Positions 43,813 through 56,545 of a stretch of 64,000 bases of DNA are shown here, piece by piece. Numbering within the stretch: the first letter of the stretch is position 1; each line of letters starts with the position of its first letter. The DNA lies in contig NC_052511.1 in assembly GCF_014356525.2 (NCBI RefSeq), forward strand, positions 51,984,449-52,048,448. Direction: 5' to 3'. Source of the stretch: Nilaparvata lugens (Eukaryota > Arthropoda > Insecta > Hemiptera > Delphacidae). Made by a program: the position numbers and the translations under genes. The notes under the pieces are model-generated. The model had not been told where the DNA came from and did no database searches. It saw nothing but the letters and a program-made list of their open reading frames with translations.

Positions 43813-44324
43813 CCTTGAGACTCACTTCAAAAACAACCCCTCCACACCCTTTGGTCAGCTTCCAGTCTCGTAATACAAGCAATCAATCAAGTCGAACATC
43901 TTCCACCCCTCATATTAATTAGAAATACCTCCCTCAACAGAATCTGGAGATTATATTACATGACTTCACCCCTACCAAGATGTCTACCTTCAAAAGTTCT
44001 AAAGTTATGATGTTAGTTTTTTCATATATCTAACCATTCAAAAGTTCTCAAATTATGAAGTTTTTTCATATATTCAATCATAAGCCAACAATTCAATGAA
44101 TCAGCATAGAAGAGAGTATATTGATAATTTCGTAATCTCATTTTAAAATAAAAGTCTTACAATGAAATAAAAGTCTGATAGTTTTCAAATTTAAAATAAA
44201 ATCGAGCTACAATAGCTACAAAGCATCTTCATGAATTCCATCCACTTATTTATTTTTTATTCTTTTCGAATTTATGAATGATATCACGGAAACTGATTAG
44301 AAAATGATAATAATTGATTTATTG
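43813..44324. other. No recognisable gene
   Basis: Unassigned, with a short duplication of CAAAAGTTCT and TTTTTTCATATAT at 43992-44080. Confidence 0.55.
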
Positions 44325-44530
44325 ACCGAGCGATGTGAGGTTTAAGATTCAAGCCGACGGTTTGGCATTTCTCTTTATTTTATATGTTCATATGTTGTGA
44401 ATTTACGGCGAAACGCGGTAATAGATTTTCATGAAATTTGACAGGTATGTTCCTTTTTAAATTACGCGTCGACGTATATACAAGGTTTTTGGAAATTTTG
44501 CATTTCAAGGATGATATAAAAGGAAAAGGA
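44325..44530 (-). repeat. Dispersed repeat (CGCGTTTCGCCGTAA family), copy 3
   Basis: Inverted relative of 41105-41277: ATTGACCGAGCGATGTGAGG, GACGGTTTGGCATTTCTC, TTTACGGCGAAACGCGGTAA, GTCGACGTATATACAAGG, extending to AAAGGAGTCTCC. There is no SINE beside this copy. Confidence 0.75.
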
Positions 44531-44605
44531 GTCTCCTTTGAACGCCAATATTACCGTAAAAATCGGACTTTAGAATATTATTCATCATAAATCAGCTGTC
44601 TAGTG

Positions 44606-44754
44606 GACTATAATACTACCCGTTCAAAAACATCGAACATCTTGAAAATGTATCTCTCCATCAACGTTATTAGACAGTTGACTATAATACTGCCCGTTCA
44701 AAAACATAGAACATCTTGTAAATGTTTCTTTCCATCAACGTTGTAGACAGTTGC
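44606..44754. repeat. Tandem duplication, two ~74-bp units
   Basis: Each unit: GACTATAATACTACCCGTTC (variant) ... GAACATCTTG ... CCATCAACGTT ... TAGACAGTTG. Confidence 0.9.
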
Positions 44755-45696
44755 AGCCAGACCTGATAACCGCGCTCACACTCACATTCCGAGACGACAC
44801 GTCATAGTACGATAGGACAGAAAGCTCTATGTTTTTTCAGGATTTTTTCTAGACATTTTAGATTGATAAACTACTCATTAATTTTTGAGGAAACATAACA
44901 GGTCAATGTAACTTACTGATCGCGAGGTCTAATGTTCACAGAACTACTAGTATAGCCTATATGACTATTTGATCTTTCAAGTATCTACTATCTCCAACAG
45001 TTATTCCCTCCTCACATAAAGTCTCTATCCTAGGTGAGGAGTAGGCCTGCTATTCTATAAAATCATTGTACAGCTGTTTAAAAGTATTGTATAACTGTGA
45101 CAGCTCATATAACAGCTGTTCCAAATCCTCCACACTTCATTGTTCATCTCTGTATAAGATACATTTCATATTACTGTAGCATATTGCTTTATTGAGAATG
45201 AACTTTTCTACCCATTAATTCACTCTATTCACACACAAGAACTCACTCGTTATTCAAATATTTTTATCTTCCAGCCGTTTTGCATTATTGTGGAATAGGA
45301 AAAAGGAATCAATGAGACGTACTGAATTACATGTACAGTATCGAGAATGACACACGAACTCTTATAATATTGTCCAAGTCCTATCTCATCAAGAGAACAA
45401 GAAACCTGACAAACTCTTCGTCAATTAAAGGTCTTCACACGACTCAAAGGTCTGTTATGACGAGGACTGTTTGTGGAAGTCTGATTGGGAAGCCACATTG
45501 AAAGTGTCACAAGGTTGACAAAAACAACATTCATTGAAATAACAGTGTGAAGCACTTGATTGTCTTGAAACAATAATGTTTTAAGTATCGATATTGTCGA
45601 TTTTTTGTTTGTGGTGAAACAGTGTAGGTAATGATTGAGTTCATTAGATGTTTAAAGTAGAAGTGTTGAGATTTAGTGAAGTTCAAAGTATAGTTT
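44755..45696. other. No recognisable gene
   Basis: About 940 bp of unassigned AT-rich sequence. Confidence 0.5.
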
Positions 45697-45840
45697 TCAA
45701 ATTCAAATTCAAATATTTTTTATTCCTTCAAGTATTTACAGTGAAACATTTACAGTGAAAAACTCAATATCACGGAATTCCTCCACAAAGACTAAAAACG
45801 TCTGCGTGTGGAGCAGAGTTCCAAAGACAACACAAGCAAT
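45697..45840 (-). mobile_element. LINE-type 3' end with (TTTGAA)n tail
   Basis: Minus strand: ... GGAATTCCGTGATATTGAG, two CACTGTAAAT phrases, CTTGAAGGAATAAAAAATAT, then (TTTGAA)n at 45697-45720. A polyadenylation-like AATAAA precedes the tail. Upstream coding was not found. Confidence 0.5.
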
Positions 45841-46134
45841 CACAACATAAAATGATTATAATAGAATTATATTATTATAATGATAATAATGGATTGAATA
45901 CAAATTCAAATGATAGTAGAATAAGAAATAAGAAATAATACTTAATTAATAAATAAAAGATAAAAAGGAAATAATAACTGAACTAGGATTGATTTTATTT
46001 CTTGTGCAGGCCAAGAAATCCCAGGGAATGAAGGAGGCTGTGAGTTCGCGTCCTGTATTCATTTTATAATGTAATGAATTGATAGAGGAAAAAAATCAAT
46101 ATGATAAATCCTTTGATAGCTCTTGATTTCTGAT
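45841..46134. other. No recognisable feature
   Basis: AT-rich unassigned sequence. Confidence 0.5.
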
Positions 46135-46312
46135 AGTTATCGAATATAACGTGAGCGGAGCAGAGCTTCGGCTGCCTCCCATCATTGCTGGCTTCATGCT
46201 AGCTTTGGTATCTACATTAGCTATCTTCCGTAGAAGGCAGTGAGAAGGCAGAGAATCAACAACGCTGTTCTCCCATTCTTCTCCACTGCCATTATAACGT
46301 GGACCTCAAATA
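46135..46312. mobile_element. TIR element end (TAGTGAGGTCC family), one end only
   Basis: AGGCAGAGAATCAACAACGC, CTCCACTGCCATTATAACGT then GGACCTCAAATA: the right end with a mutated terminus. The left end is not found. Confidence 0.6.
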
Positions 46313-46418
46313 TGGTAGTGGTATAGCTTAATTATATTCGCAGTGATAGATATATGAGAATGAAACAAATTGAGATTGTCACAATCACTATTTTTCATTT
46401 TATATAATATCACTTGTT

Positions 46419-46535
46419 AAGGTGCGTACAGATTTACGCGCCGCGAACATGAGCAATTCACTTTTAATCAGCTGACTATATCTGTATTTTTACAGAAACG
46501 GTAAGATACAGATATAAAAAGCTTGGCATCAGCTT
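46419..46535. mobile_element. Fold-back MITE half (GAGGTGCGTACAGAT family)
   Basis: AAGGTGCGTACAGATTTACG through TTTTAATCAGCTGAC and ACAGATATAAAAAGCTTGGC, then lost. It matches 21056-21227 for about two thirds. Confidence 0.7.
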
Positions 46536-46741
46536 ATTGATGTTCAGAATTACTATAGACCTACTGGAAAAGAGAAGTAGGTAGACCGAGAAAGAGATTG
46601 GTACCGGAAGAGGTTAGTAGTAATAAACCTAATACTTGAAGTAAAGATGATGAATTCATTTTCTTTATGCAAGAAATTAGTACCGGCATCTACATTACAG
46701 CATAAAGAAAACAAAATTATAAGTCTCTGGTTACAATCAAG

Positions 46742-46822
46742 TGAACTAGAATCACCGAGCAAAGTCTTTCTGTATTTAAGTTAACTAGAATTCACCGAGC
46801 AAAGTATTTCTCTATTTTATAA
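46742..46822. repeat. Tandem duplication, two ~40-bp units
   Basis: TCACCGAGCAAAGTCTTTCT and TTCACCGAGCAAAGTATTTC units, each preceded by AACTAGAA. Confidence 0.85.
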
Positions 46823-46904
46823 GTTAAGTTATGGTGCAATGGACAAAACAGAACAATCAGTTACAAAAAAATGAAGAAATATAATCAGGTAAATTAAGAA
46901 ATAT

Positions 46905-47022
46905 AACTATTGTTAATGATTGTTTTTATTGTATGTAAAGGATTATTTCTATATATCCCTCAAATATCTTACAGCTAAAGGGATACTATCGCACTATTGT
47001 AATACTCAAATAAATAAATAAA
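46905..47022 (+). mobile_element. Retroposon-type 3' end with (AATA)n tail
   Basis: ATTGTTTTTATTGTATGTAA, ... TATTGTAATACTCAAATAAA then TAAATAAAT. Only the tail type supports the call. Confidence 0.45.
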
Positions 47023-47205
47023 TCTCAAACAGTCAAAGAAAAGCACAATACATACTACAATTAGAGACATTTGGGGCCTATTGCTTGAGAAAATACAAAT
47101 CTCTAAATCTCAGCTCCTCATTAGAACATGAAATCACTAAGATATCAGCTCGCTTTTCTCATGTAACAGGGCCTTGATTGGAGAATGGTGACTAGACATA
47201 ATGGA

Positions 47206-47314
47206 AGGCTGTGATTGGCAGATGACTAGTATGAATACGCCAATGATTACGCCTACGAGACTAGATACGCCAATCATAGGCGTATTCATACTAGTCATCT
47301 GCCAATCATAGCCT
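47206..47314. mobile_element. Fold-back with 36-bp arms
   Basis: AGGCTGTGATTGGCAGATGA through GAATACGCC (47206-47241) pairs with 47279-47314 with a single mismatch. The loop also contains TACGCCAAT/ATTACGCC echoes and a further CTGCCAATCATA lies at 47330. Probably a MITE. Confidence 0.75.
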
Positions 47315-47669
47315 AACTTCGTAACCAGTCAACTGCCAATCATATGGCTCTATTGATCGTTGATAATCTGCTGTTATGTTATATTATGAATATTTAAGTT
47401 TTCCAGTCATGGTTAATGACTTAATAATATATAAATAGTGTAATACTTATAAGTGTAATAATACTGATACTGATAAGTTATTTTTTTAAGACATAAATTC
47501 TCCAGTGATTACTTTATTTTACTTTTACTTTTCTTGTTCGTCACAATTACTGAACTGCATTAAGGGAGCAACGATCCCGCAGTATATGACACGTCAAAGT
47601 TTAATCTAATATCTACCATCCCTCCTATTTCAACACAACAGATCCCACATAACATACATCAATCAAACA
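47315..47669. other. No recognisable feature
   Basis: Unassigned AT-rich sequence. Confidence 0.5.
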
Positions 47670-47927
47670 CTATTCAACAAGGAAGTCTGCTAACCTGTAC
47701 AGACACAATACAATAAGGAATTCCCTGAGTGTTTTTTTGAACTCCTCCAAGCCATCAACTCCTCTTATGTGAGATGGGATTGAATTAAATATTTTCATTC
47801 CCATATAAAACGGGCCACTCTCCAGCAGCCTTAGTCTTTGATGTGGGTAAACAAAACCTCTAAATCTTGTATTATGGGGATGACTCACCTTTGTTCTCCT
47901 CATACATTCGTCTATTTCTAAAAACAA
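47670..47927 (-). pseudogene. Jockey/CR1-type LINE reverse transcriptase, C-terminal fragment
   Basis: The 85-residue frame contains HNTRFRGFVYPHQRLRLLES, GPFYMGMKIFNSIPSHIR and FKKTLREFL then CLYRLADFL. The order H-NTR, P...RL, P-YMG-IFN-P..I, FK..L..L, C-Y is the familiar C-terminal tail of insect non-LTR reverse transcriptases. No polymerase motifs lie upstream, so it is a 5'-truncated insertion. It is intact through this piece but too short to act. Confidence 0.75.
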
Positions 47928-48231
47928 AGATTGCTGAATTTAATATATAAATAGCAGGAGCCGTCAGCTCCTGACGTTTGTTGATGAATTAATAATGTAA
48001 TTAATAATGAAGAATATTGGGTTTCCAGTCGAAATTCCCATCACACCGATCTAGAAAATCAGACAACAGAGATGCTGTTGTTGATTAATCAATTGAGTAG
48101 TACAAGGTGACCAGAGCAAGGCTGACAAATGATTAATGGCGCTTGAGGTGAACAACTTCTCAAACAACTAATCGTCAACTACTGACACTGCATGACAACG
48201 TCATGGAATCTGCTTGCTGCTGGAAAGAGAG
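47928..48231. other. No recognisable feature
   Basis: Unassigned; includes the small palindrome GGAGCCGTCAGCTCC near 47959. Confidence 0.5.
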
Positions 48232-48965
48232 AGATGCACAATTCGAGTAGCAGATGGTGAGTAAGGAAGATAATGTAGAAGATGACAGAGCAGATGGAGA
48301 AGAAAAAGTGAGAGTATGGAGAGAATGACGAGAAGAAGGTGGGGGAGAAGAAGGAGGAGTAGAAGAAGAAGGAGGAGGAGACGATGACGGAGTAGGATAG
48401 AATAAGAAAGGGAGGAAAGGAGTAGAAGAGGAAGAAGAGGAAGAAGGAGGAGGAGAAGAACAAGAAGGAGAAGATGAAGAACAGAAGGGAGAAGTGAAAA
48501 ATTAAAAGGGATATGGTGAGGAAGGAGAAGATCACGAGAAAGGAGAAGAAGTGGGAAAGAACTAAGAAGAAGGAGAAGAAGAAAAAGCAGAAGAAGAAAA
48601 AGAAGGTGAAGAAGAAGAAGAAGAAGAAGAAGGAGAAGGAGAAGAAGAAGAAGAAGAAAAAGAAGAAGAAAAGGAGGAGGAAGAGGGAGAAGATGAAGAA
48701 CAGAAGGGAGAAGTGAAAAATGAAAAGGGATATGGTGAGGAAGGAGAAGATCACGAGAAAGGAGAAGAAGTGGGAAAGAACTAAGAAGAAGAAGCAGAAG
48801 AAGAAAAAGCAGAAGAAGAAAAAGAAGAAGAAAAATTAGAAAAGAAGGAGAGAAAGGAGAAATGAAAAATGTAAATGAATATGGTGAGGAAGGAGAAGAT
48901 CACGAGGAAGAAGAAGAAGAAGTGGGAAAAAGACGAAAAAGGAGAAGAAGAAGAGTAGAGGAAAA
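48232..48965. repeat. Polypurine region with internal higher-order repeats
   Basis: GAA/GGA-rich for about 730 bp. ATATGGTGAGGAAGGAGAAG then ATCACGAG occurs at 48511, 48730 and 48879, marking units of about 219 and 149 bp. The 191-residue Phe/Ser-rich minus frame is a repeat translation. Confidence 0.9.
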
Positions 48966-49303
48966 GCTTGAGATTGAAAAAGAAAGAGTTAGGAAATGAG
49001 TGGATGATTGGAGAGAGAGAGAGAGAGTATGAGCCATATTCCTATGACAAACCTTTGATGAAGAGAACATTACAAGATGGATAGGATGAGAATGATAGAG
49101 GGGAGTGTAGAAGAAACATGATAGCAAGAGGAAGTCAGAAATCTAGTCTTGTACCATACTAGCCCAACAATTAATAATTACACATGTGATTGATATTTTT
49201 CTACAATATTTTTTTGGTTACAATTGAATATGTTTGTTGGATTTATGAGCTATTGAATGCTGAGATATTTGATCAGCATTTTTCAATCTCTTCTGTTGAT
49301 AAA
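48966..49303. other. No recognisable feature; short (GA)n
   Basis: (GA)n at 49010-49027. Otherwise unassigned. Confidence 0.55.
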
Positions 49304-49751
49304 TTGAATTGAATTGAATTGAATCGCTGCCTTTATTAAAAACCTAGGAGGGCGAAGTTAGGGCGCAGCCGGCCCTCTCTTACACTTACCCTCCATACAA
49401 TTCTAAGTTACAACTAAAACAACATCATAAACAATGAACTAAAGTAAAAGAAAACAATAACTTAGAAAATTTACAAGAAAAAATATATATAAATATAATA
49501 ACTATATTTAATCTTTTATTATATTATAATTATTTATAATTATATATAAATATATAAAAATAAAACAAAAGAAAACTCGAACTCCTTTCGAATTTGAGTA
49601 CGTAAAGGTGGTTATGCAGAAAGGAAGAAGAGAAAAGTGAATATAGTTGAGAATTTTCAGTCCAAATCCATAGATTATTCCGGTAGAAGAAAGGGAAGAA
49701 GGGAAAAGAAGAAAAGAAAAGGAAGAGAGAAAGAAGAAGAAAGAGAGGAAC

Positions 49752-49810
<59 letters not shown>

Positions 49811-50190
49811 CACTATATAGACTTGAATTACGGTTAGGGAGCATTCCAGCCGAGTCCACCACCTCTGATCCACCGCAAGACAGCCGCGCCGAACCGGCGA
49901 CGCCCTCAACCTAGCTTCATCTCAGCAGGCAAAGAATTCCATAAACTACAGGCTGTCACAAGGACGACTTATTGAACATAACAGTCCTATGTGTTGGGAC
50001 AGCCAGCAGATGGGATCCATGCCGCGTTCCTCCACGGCCAAAATCACCCAAGTAACGGTACTCCACTGCCAGATACTTAGGCGTTTTGGTTTTCAATATC
50101 TTATGCGGAAGCACAAAGCATGATGTGATCTACTCTCACGCAGCTTCATGAGTTCAAGTCTGTTAAAGTATTCAATTAAATTGTGTGTTT
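49304..50190 (-). pseudogene. LINE 3' portion: RT C-terminus, 3' UTR and (TTCAA)n tail
   Basis: On the minus strand, about 50190 to 49834 encodes in shifted frames LELMKLRESRSHHALCF, HKILKTKTPKYLAVEYRYLG, GTRHGSHLLAVPTHRTVMF, CSLWNSLPAEMKLG and RRRFGAAVLRWI, then a stop at 49834-49836. The THRT...F-S...WN-LP pattern is typical of the C-terminus of non-LTR reverse transcriptases. At least two frameshifts (near 50080 and 49965) and a TGA near 49917 show it is dead. The 3' UTR contains (CA)n at 49752-49804 and ends AATAAAGGCAGCGATTCAAT with (TTCAA)n at 49304-49326. Confidence 0.65.
49752..49804. repeat. (CA)n microsatellite
   Basis: About 24 CA dinucleotides followed by ATATATAT. It lies within the 3' untranslated part of the LINE remnant. 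Confidence 0.95.
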
Positions 50191-50802
50191 CATGGATGTA
50201 GTTACAAATTTCCACCAAATTACTAAAAATTTGATTCATGATTGTTTGAAACGTGCAGTTGAATTGGTGCCAATATGACTAAATACGTGTTTTACTCAAT
50301 TATCAATATCCTTGTCTCCATCATATTCTTTATTTGTTCAGAAACTTCTCCACCTAACCTCTCTTATCGTTTTTACCTCCAGTTTCTTCATCTACTTCCT
50401 TTCCTATTCCTCATCCTCTTCCTACTTTTTCCTTCTTCTCTTCACTCTTCCTTCCTGAAATATTCCTTCCACCGAAAATTATCCCATCACCAATGCAATC
50501 AAAAATGTCAACCGTCTCACACAAACATAATTCCGTTTTCATCTTGACAAGTAGCCCAAAATCTTTTAATATCATTCCTTCAACTGATTAAACTTTCACG
50601 CTACTTGAGAATAATTCGTCAACTTTTTTCACTCTCTTGAAATTGTTGCCTGACAAGCAATGATAAATTCGCTTTTCCATAACCTACCCCGAGGAATGTG
50701 TTTGTATTCGTGAGATCAATATTCAACTTCAAAACTCTTAATTATATTTGACAACTTTCATTATCGTAATTAGGTTACTCTGTACACTCTCTCTCTCTCT
50801 CT
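50191..50802. other. No recognisable gene; CT-rich 50340-50460
   Basis: The 90-residue plus frame at 50275-50547 is hydrophobic or CT-biased and I do not recognise it. (TC)n at 50785-50803. Confidence 0.5.
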
Positions 50803-51101
50803 CTTTTTGGTAGAGAGTTAGTGGGGAGGATATTTTTAATATTCTTTCCGAAGAATGGACATTGATATGTCCAAGCTCCGCCAATTTATGTAGATGCATA
50901 ACAATATAATTATTATCTATAGTTATTATATTACAAATTGCTTTTTCATATCATATACAGTTCAATAATTATTTTCTTAGTCTATATTATGTAAATTCAT
51001 TTATAATTTGCTGTATTGTAAGATATTGTATATACGGGTATAAGCCAGTATATATGTTATCTACATAAATAAAGTACTCAATCAATCAATCAATCAATCT
51101 C
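50803..51101 (+). mobile_element. Retroposon 3' end with (AATC)n tail, copy 2
   Basis: Starts TTTTTGGTAGAGAGTTAGTG and ends AAATAAAGTACTCAATCAAT. It differs from 17336-17653 by a few percent and short indels. Inserted in a (TC)n tract. Confidence 0.8.
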
Positions 51102-51943
51102 TCTCTTAAGGTTGTGTGGCAGAGAGGACCTGGAGTCCTAACTCCCCTCTAATAAAGGCATCAATAAATCAATCACTCTCTCTCTCTTCAATGGTGAGGA
51201 GAGAATGATCATCATTGGTAGATATGTGAGATATCTAATCATGAGTATAGTTTCCATAGCAGATTGTTATACTAAGTTCTTATAGTCTACAAATACAATG
51301 TTCTCACATTATAATGCACATTAAATTCCGTCCCAAATCTCAATAAGTTATGTATCTCACACTTTTTACAAGAGCAGAAACACGAACATCATAACTTCTG
51401 ACCAGATGCTTTCAAACTCAACTTAAAAACAAAGTCACTTCATCCACTTTGCTACAGATAAAATAATGTCGACAATCGTCGACTTTGCCAAAGTTTTCTC
51501 TCGAAAATGGCGTCTGATTCGATATCTCGAATGTTTCTGCTTGATTTAAAATTGATTTTAGGTATTGTTTATCGTGTCAGTGGGGGAAAATTGAAGTTGG
51601 TAACTATCGTACTTTTCCCCAAGTACTCGTTCTGAATCCAAGCTAGCAATCCAATCCAAACTCGCTTTGTTATCTGCACGTTTTCTTTGCATTTTATTTC
51701 CTTTCTTTTCCCCCCTGTTCACCTCTTTTCCCTCTCTCTCATCGCCCTCTCACTCCAGCGATTCACCTCCTCTCTCCCAATTCAATTGATTGTTGGAAAA
51801 GTAAATAAAACGTTTGTGAAGTTGTTCTGAAACCCTTCAGGAATTGCTTGAAACTTATTGCAAGGTGACTTTTAATCCATAGCTGTAAGTTTCTTTCAAA
51901 AGTTGGTGAAGTTATATTTTCGACATCACAATAAACTTAGAAC
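51102..51943. other. No recognisable gene
   Basis: GGTTGTGTGGCAGAGAGGAC then CCTCTAATAAAGGCATCAAT at 51108-51172 looks like another short retroposon 3' end. The remainder is unassigned. Confidence 0.45.
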
Positions 51944-52090
51944 ACATCTGTTTCTTTGAATATTATCACATTTTCCTGTGATAATGTTCTGTCTTAATGA
52001 ATGTAAGAGGAGCAAAATAGACTTGAAACATCTGTTTTTTTATTATTGACACAATTTTTGTGATAATGACCTCTCTCAATATTGCAGATT
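51944..52090. repeat. Tandem duplication, two ~84-bp units
   Basis: ACATCTGTTTCTTTGAATAT... and ACATCTGTTTTTTTATTAT..., each followed by TGTGATAATG and TCTCTTAATG-like phrases. Confidence 0.75.
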
Positions 52091-52164
52091 GCTTGATTCA
52101 GCTATTGATTTCAATTTCTACTTCAATATAATGTTGATTCCTTTTTCATCAGGATTTATAAATA

Positions 52165-52530
52165 TATTGAGGTCCATTTTATGGCAGTGGGGAAAGATGG
52201 GAGAACAGCGTTGTCCATTCTCTGCCTTGCCATGGCCTCCTATATAGGGAAGCTGGTACCGGTATATCTGATGTAATATCAACCATTTATTCCTGTTTAA
52301 GATAATCAATAATCATATTTCATTTTTCGAGAAAATATATCTCCTTATAATGATCAGATAGTACATTTTCGTAACTGATATTGAATAGACACGAACAGTC
52401 TATAAATTATATTACTACATTATAAAAAACAATGTGGCAACTTTGCGGAGCTATAGAATGATAACGCTATCTGCTTTGTCGAATGTAAGACAAGAATAGC
52501 AACAAATCTTATACTGCAATTATAACGTGA
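52165..52530. mobile_element. TIR element (TAGTGAGGTCC family), diverged copy
   Basis: TATTGAGGTCCATTTTATGG, AGAACAGCGTTGTCCATTCT on the left; CTTTGTCGAATGTAAGACAA and ACTGCAATTATAACGTG on the right. About 365 bp, ends eroded. Gives the fuller internal sequence missing from the 219-bp copy. Confidence 0.7.
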
Positions 52531-52607
52531 TGATGGTTGAAGCCGAAAATTAGGTGTTTTTCACAATACAAGGAGCATTGTTGTCAGGTGTACCTGGAAA
52601 TCTATAT

Positions 52608-53077
52608 GAGATAGAGCGCTCTACCTGATCTCAGATTGTAGAGCACAAAAATACGCCTAGAGGGATTTTGAATTATACATCTAAATGGTAACAATCGGAA
52701 GATATTGTTGATCAAAAACTAAAACATCAAAATAAATTTTCTCTTCAAATTTCACTCATTTTTGAAAAATCATAGCTCAGTACTAATTGGAGATAGAGAG
52801 TTCCAAATGATCTCATTACATTCAGAATTTTATGATCTGGAAAAAAGGCTGAAGCAAACTTTTCTGTCCGATTACGAGATTTGGCAGAAATAGCTGAAAA
52901 CTGGAAAATGAGCCGAAAATACGAGATTTTTGGGCCATCCTGTATCCAGCACAAGGAAATTTTGCATGAAGAAATTGGTTCTGGACTTCTCTTATGTACC
53001 CAAATAATATATCAAAAAATCAGAACTACAATATAAATTGCATGCATCAATGTATATAGTGACTGGACTAAATCGAA
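52608..53077 (-). repeat. ~470-bp dispersed repeat with ACAGGGTGGCCCAAAAA motif, copy 1
   Basis: Reverse complement of 59047-59490 with moderate divergence: AGAGCACAAAAATACGCC, AACAATCGGAAGATATTG, CTGTCCGATTACGAGATTTG, TTGGGCCATCCTGTATCCAG, AATATATCAAAAAATCAGAA. The minus-strand 69-residue frame (52745-52954) breaks in the sister copy, so coding is unlikely. Confidence 0.8.
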
Positions 53078-53272
53078 TTTCCATCAGACCTTTCCTCTAA
53101 AAAGTATTATCACCAGTGGCTTCCCCACGTCTACAAGCTACAATCAACAATCGCACACTATGAAGACTCGCTTGAAGTAGCCCACAGTAGCAGAGAAAGT
53201 GATGACTATGATAGATGATCTCAGTGATGTCCATAAATATTTATCGAGCCACGCTTTCGCCAATTCTTCTCA
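53078..53272. other. No recognisable feature
   Basis: Short spacer. Confidence 0.5.
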
Positions 53273-53402
53273 TCGTCTTTTTATATTCCTTCTTCTTTAT
53301 CTTCTCCTTCTTCTTCTTCTCCTTCCTTCTTCATCATCATCATCTTCTTCTTCTTCTTCTTCTTCTTCTTCTTCTTCTTCTTCTTCTCCTTCTTCTTCTT
53401 CC
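53273..53402. repeat. (CTT)n microsatellite
   Basis: CTT/TTC repeats with an ATC patch at 53331-53343. Overlapping Ser/Leu/Phe frames are not genes. Confidence 0.95.
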
Positions 53403-54052
53403 ATTTTCTTTCAGTCTTCACCTTCGTTTTTTCGCCCTTTTTTCAAAGCTCTTCTTCTTTTTTTAACCACGCCAGTGTTACGCATCATTCCCTGACGCCA
53501 ACACTTCATTCATTTGTCAACCACCGAGAAAAATACAACATAGAATGGAAACTGTTGCCTCGTTTTTTCTTCTCTATATTCTTGTTGCTTTTCCCTCTTC
53601 CTCCTTCATTTTTCTTCCACTTCTTATTCTCATCTCAAGCTCCCCTTCCACTTTCTCGTCTCTACTTGAAAAATTTCCTGTACTAGTACTCTGAAACAAT
53701 CTATCCACCAGTGACTGTATAATCGTATTTATGAGTTCAAGTGTGAAGCCTAAAGTTTAAGTAGTTTAACTTCATCCTATGGCAACGAGCTAACAATGTG
53801 TGATTTCATTTGGAAAAAAATGTAATGAAAAATGAATTTGGATAGAAATATTATAAAATCTATACATATCCTATTAGTCAATAAGTTATTGGAGAAGTTC
53901 AATAGATCACGAACTTTTTCCTTGGATGCTGCAGAGTATGATGAATTGGCAGAAGTATTATCAATCTGATGATGCAACTGGGATGAAAAGATAATAGTAA
54001 TGACATATAAATGTTGAAAAGAAGATGATTATATTGTTAAAGATGATAATAC
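53403..54052. other. No recognisable gene
   Basis: CT-rich to about 53690, then AT-rich. Nothing assignable. Confidence 0.5.
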
Positions 54053-54332
54053 CATAGAGAAACGATAGCATAAGTAGATATCCCATGGTATAGGGCGTTT
54101 ATGTCGCAACTTCTACCGTTATCCCAAGCCGATAGTTCACATAGTTCTTTCCTACATGCAACTGTGTGATGCTGGTAGTCTCTCAAATTGTGCCGTTCAT
54201 ACACTCTCACCCCAAAAAAACGGTAAAATTTGACAATAATAATCGACAGTAATTGGCTTGAGATAACAGTAAAAGTTGCGACATAAATTCCCTATACCAT
54301 GGTATATCTACTTACGCTATTGTTTCTCTATG
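54053..54332. mobile_element. hAT-like MITE with 8-bp TSD, copy 2
   Basis: CATAGAGAAACGATAGCATA ... TACGCTATTGTTTCTCTAT, flanked on both sides by GATAATAC. Interior matches 19551-19814 (AGTTCTTTCCTA, TCATACACT, GGCTTGAGATAACAGTAAAA) with a 16-bp extra segment. Non-autonomous. Confidence 0.85.
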
Positions 54333-54774
54333 ATAATACTTTGTGAAAATATTCAAGGACTAAAACTTTTGTGCAGAGACAAAACTTAACCTATTTCGGA
54401 CTATGAGTAACCTATCTAAATTTAGGAGAGGAATAGCACAAGTTTACTATATTTTTCCTCTCCCTATAATTTCGATGATGTACTTTTTGTGTGAATGGAT
54501 GAATGAAAGAAGAATATAATGTGATATTAGGAGACAAAAAATGTAAGGATTTACGATTCAAGGGTTTCAATAAAACTATCAGGAACTTTGGTACTGGACA
54601 ATGACCATTTTTTATTAGAAATTTGATAGAATAGCAAACAAATCCCACACGTTACCATAAAGTACACATTGCTCAGAGATTGGTACTTTCCAAGAATCTC
54701 TTAGACCTTTTGCTAAGAACAATGAGTCCTAAATTAATTATAATTATAAGTCCAATATTATTATAACTATTTTT
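54333..54774. other. Unassigned; one TTTAGGAGAGGAATAGCA fragment
   Basis: 54380-54475 resembles 34850-34935 (TATTTCGGACTATG, TCTAAATTTAGGAGAGGAAT, GATGATGTACTTTTTGTG), so it is a short dispersed repeat. Confidence 0.55.
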
Positions 54775-56023
<1,249 letters not shown>

Positions 56024-56398
56024 TATGTGAGTGCGCCACACCAGATTTTTATTGTGTTGTAATACTGTACTATATTATTAATTGTTCATAAATCCATGTG
56101 TAAATTGCAGTGTGTACGCCTACGTAGGCCTAGTGTTTGACTATGGTAGTTGAGTTCTTCAAATTTGTAATTTTTTTAATCAATAATGACGATTGTCTCA
56201 ATATATTGTATGTTTTATGACAATAAACGATGATTTGATTTAAAAGCAATAATTTACAATTACTGCATCAACAGCAGGTTCTTCAAACTGGTCAATCCTG
56301 TAAGAGCGGCGGAAGTATAACCACAAAATATTCTAGAATGTCTTGCCATTTCTGCAAGTCCCCACTCATCTAAGAGGTAGGAAGAAAATTATGGTATA
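56024..56398. other. No recognisable feature
   Basis: Unassigned AT-rich sequence. Confidence 0.5.
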
Positions 56399-56545
56399 GA
56401 GAAACAAGGAGAAGAAGAAGGAGAAGAAGAAGAAGAAGAAGAAGAAGAAGAAGAAGAAGAAGAAGAAGAAGAAGAAGAAGAAGAAGAAAAGCAGAAGAAG
56501 AAGAAGAAGAAGATGAAGCAGAAGAAAAGAGAAGAAAAAGAGAGG
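56399..56545. repeat. (GAA)n microsatellite
   Basis: GAA repeats with AGCAGAAG interruptions. The minus-strand poly-Ser frame is not a gene. Confidence 0.95.

Noticed and set aside
48179..48754. 191-residue Phe-rich membrane protein
   Set aside because: Translation of the complement of a GAA/GGA tract.
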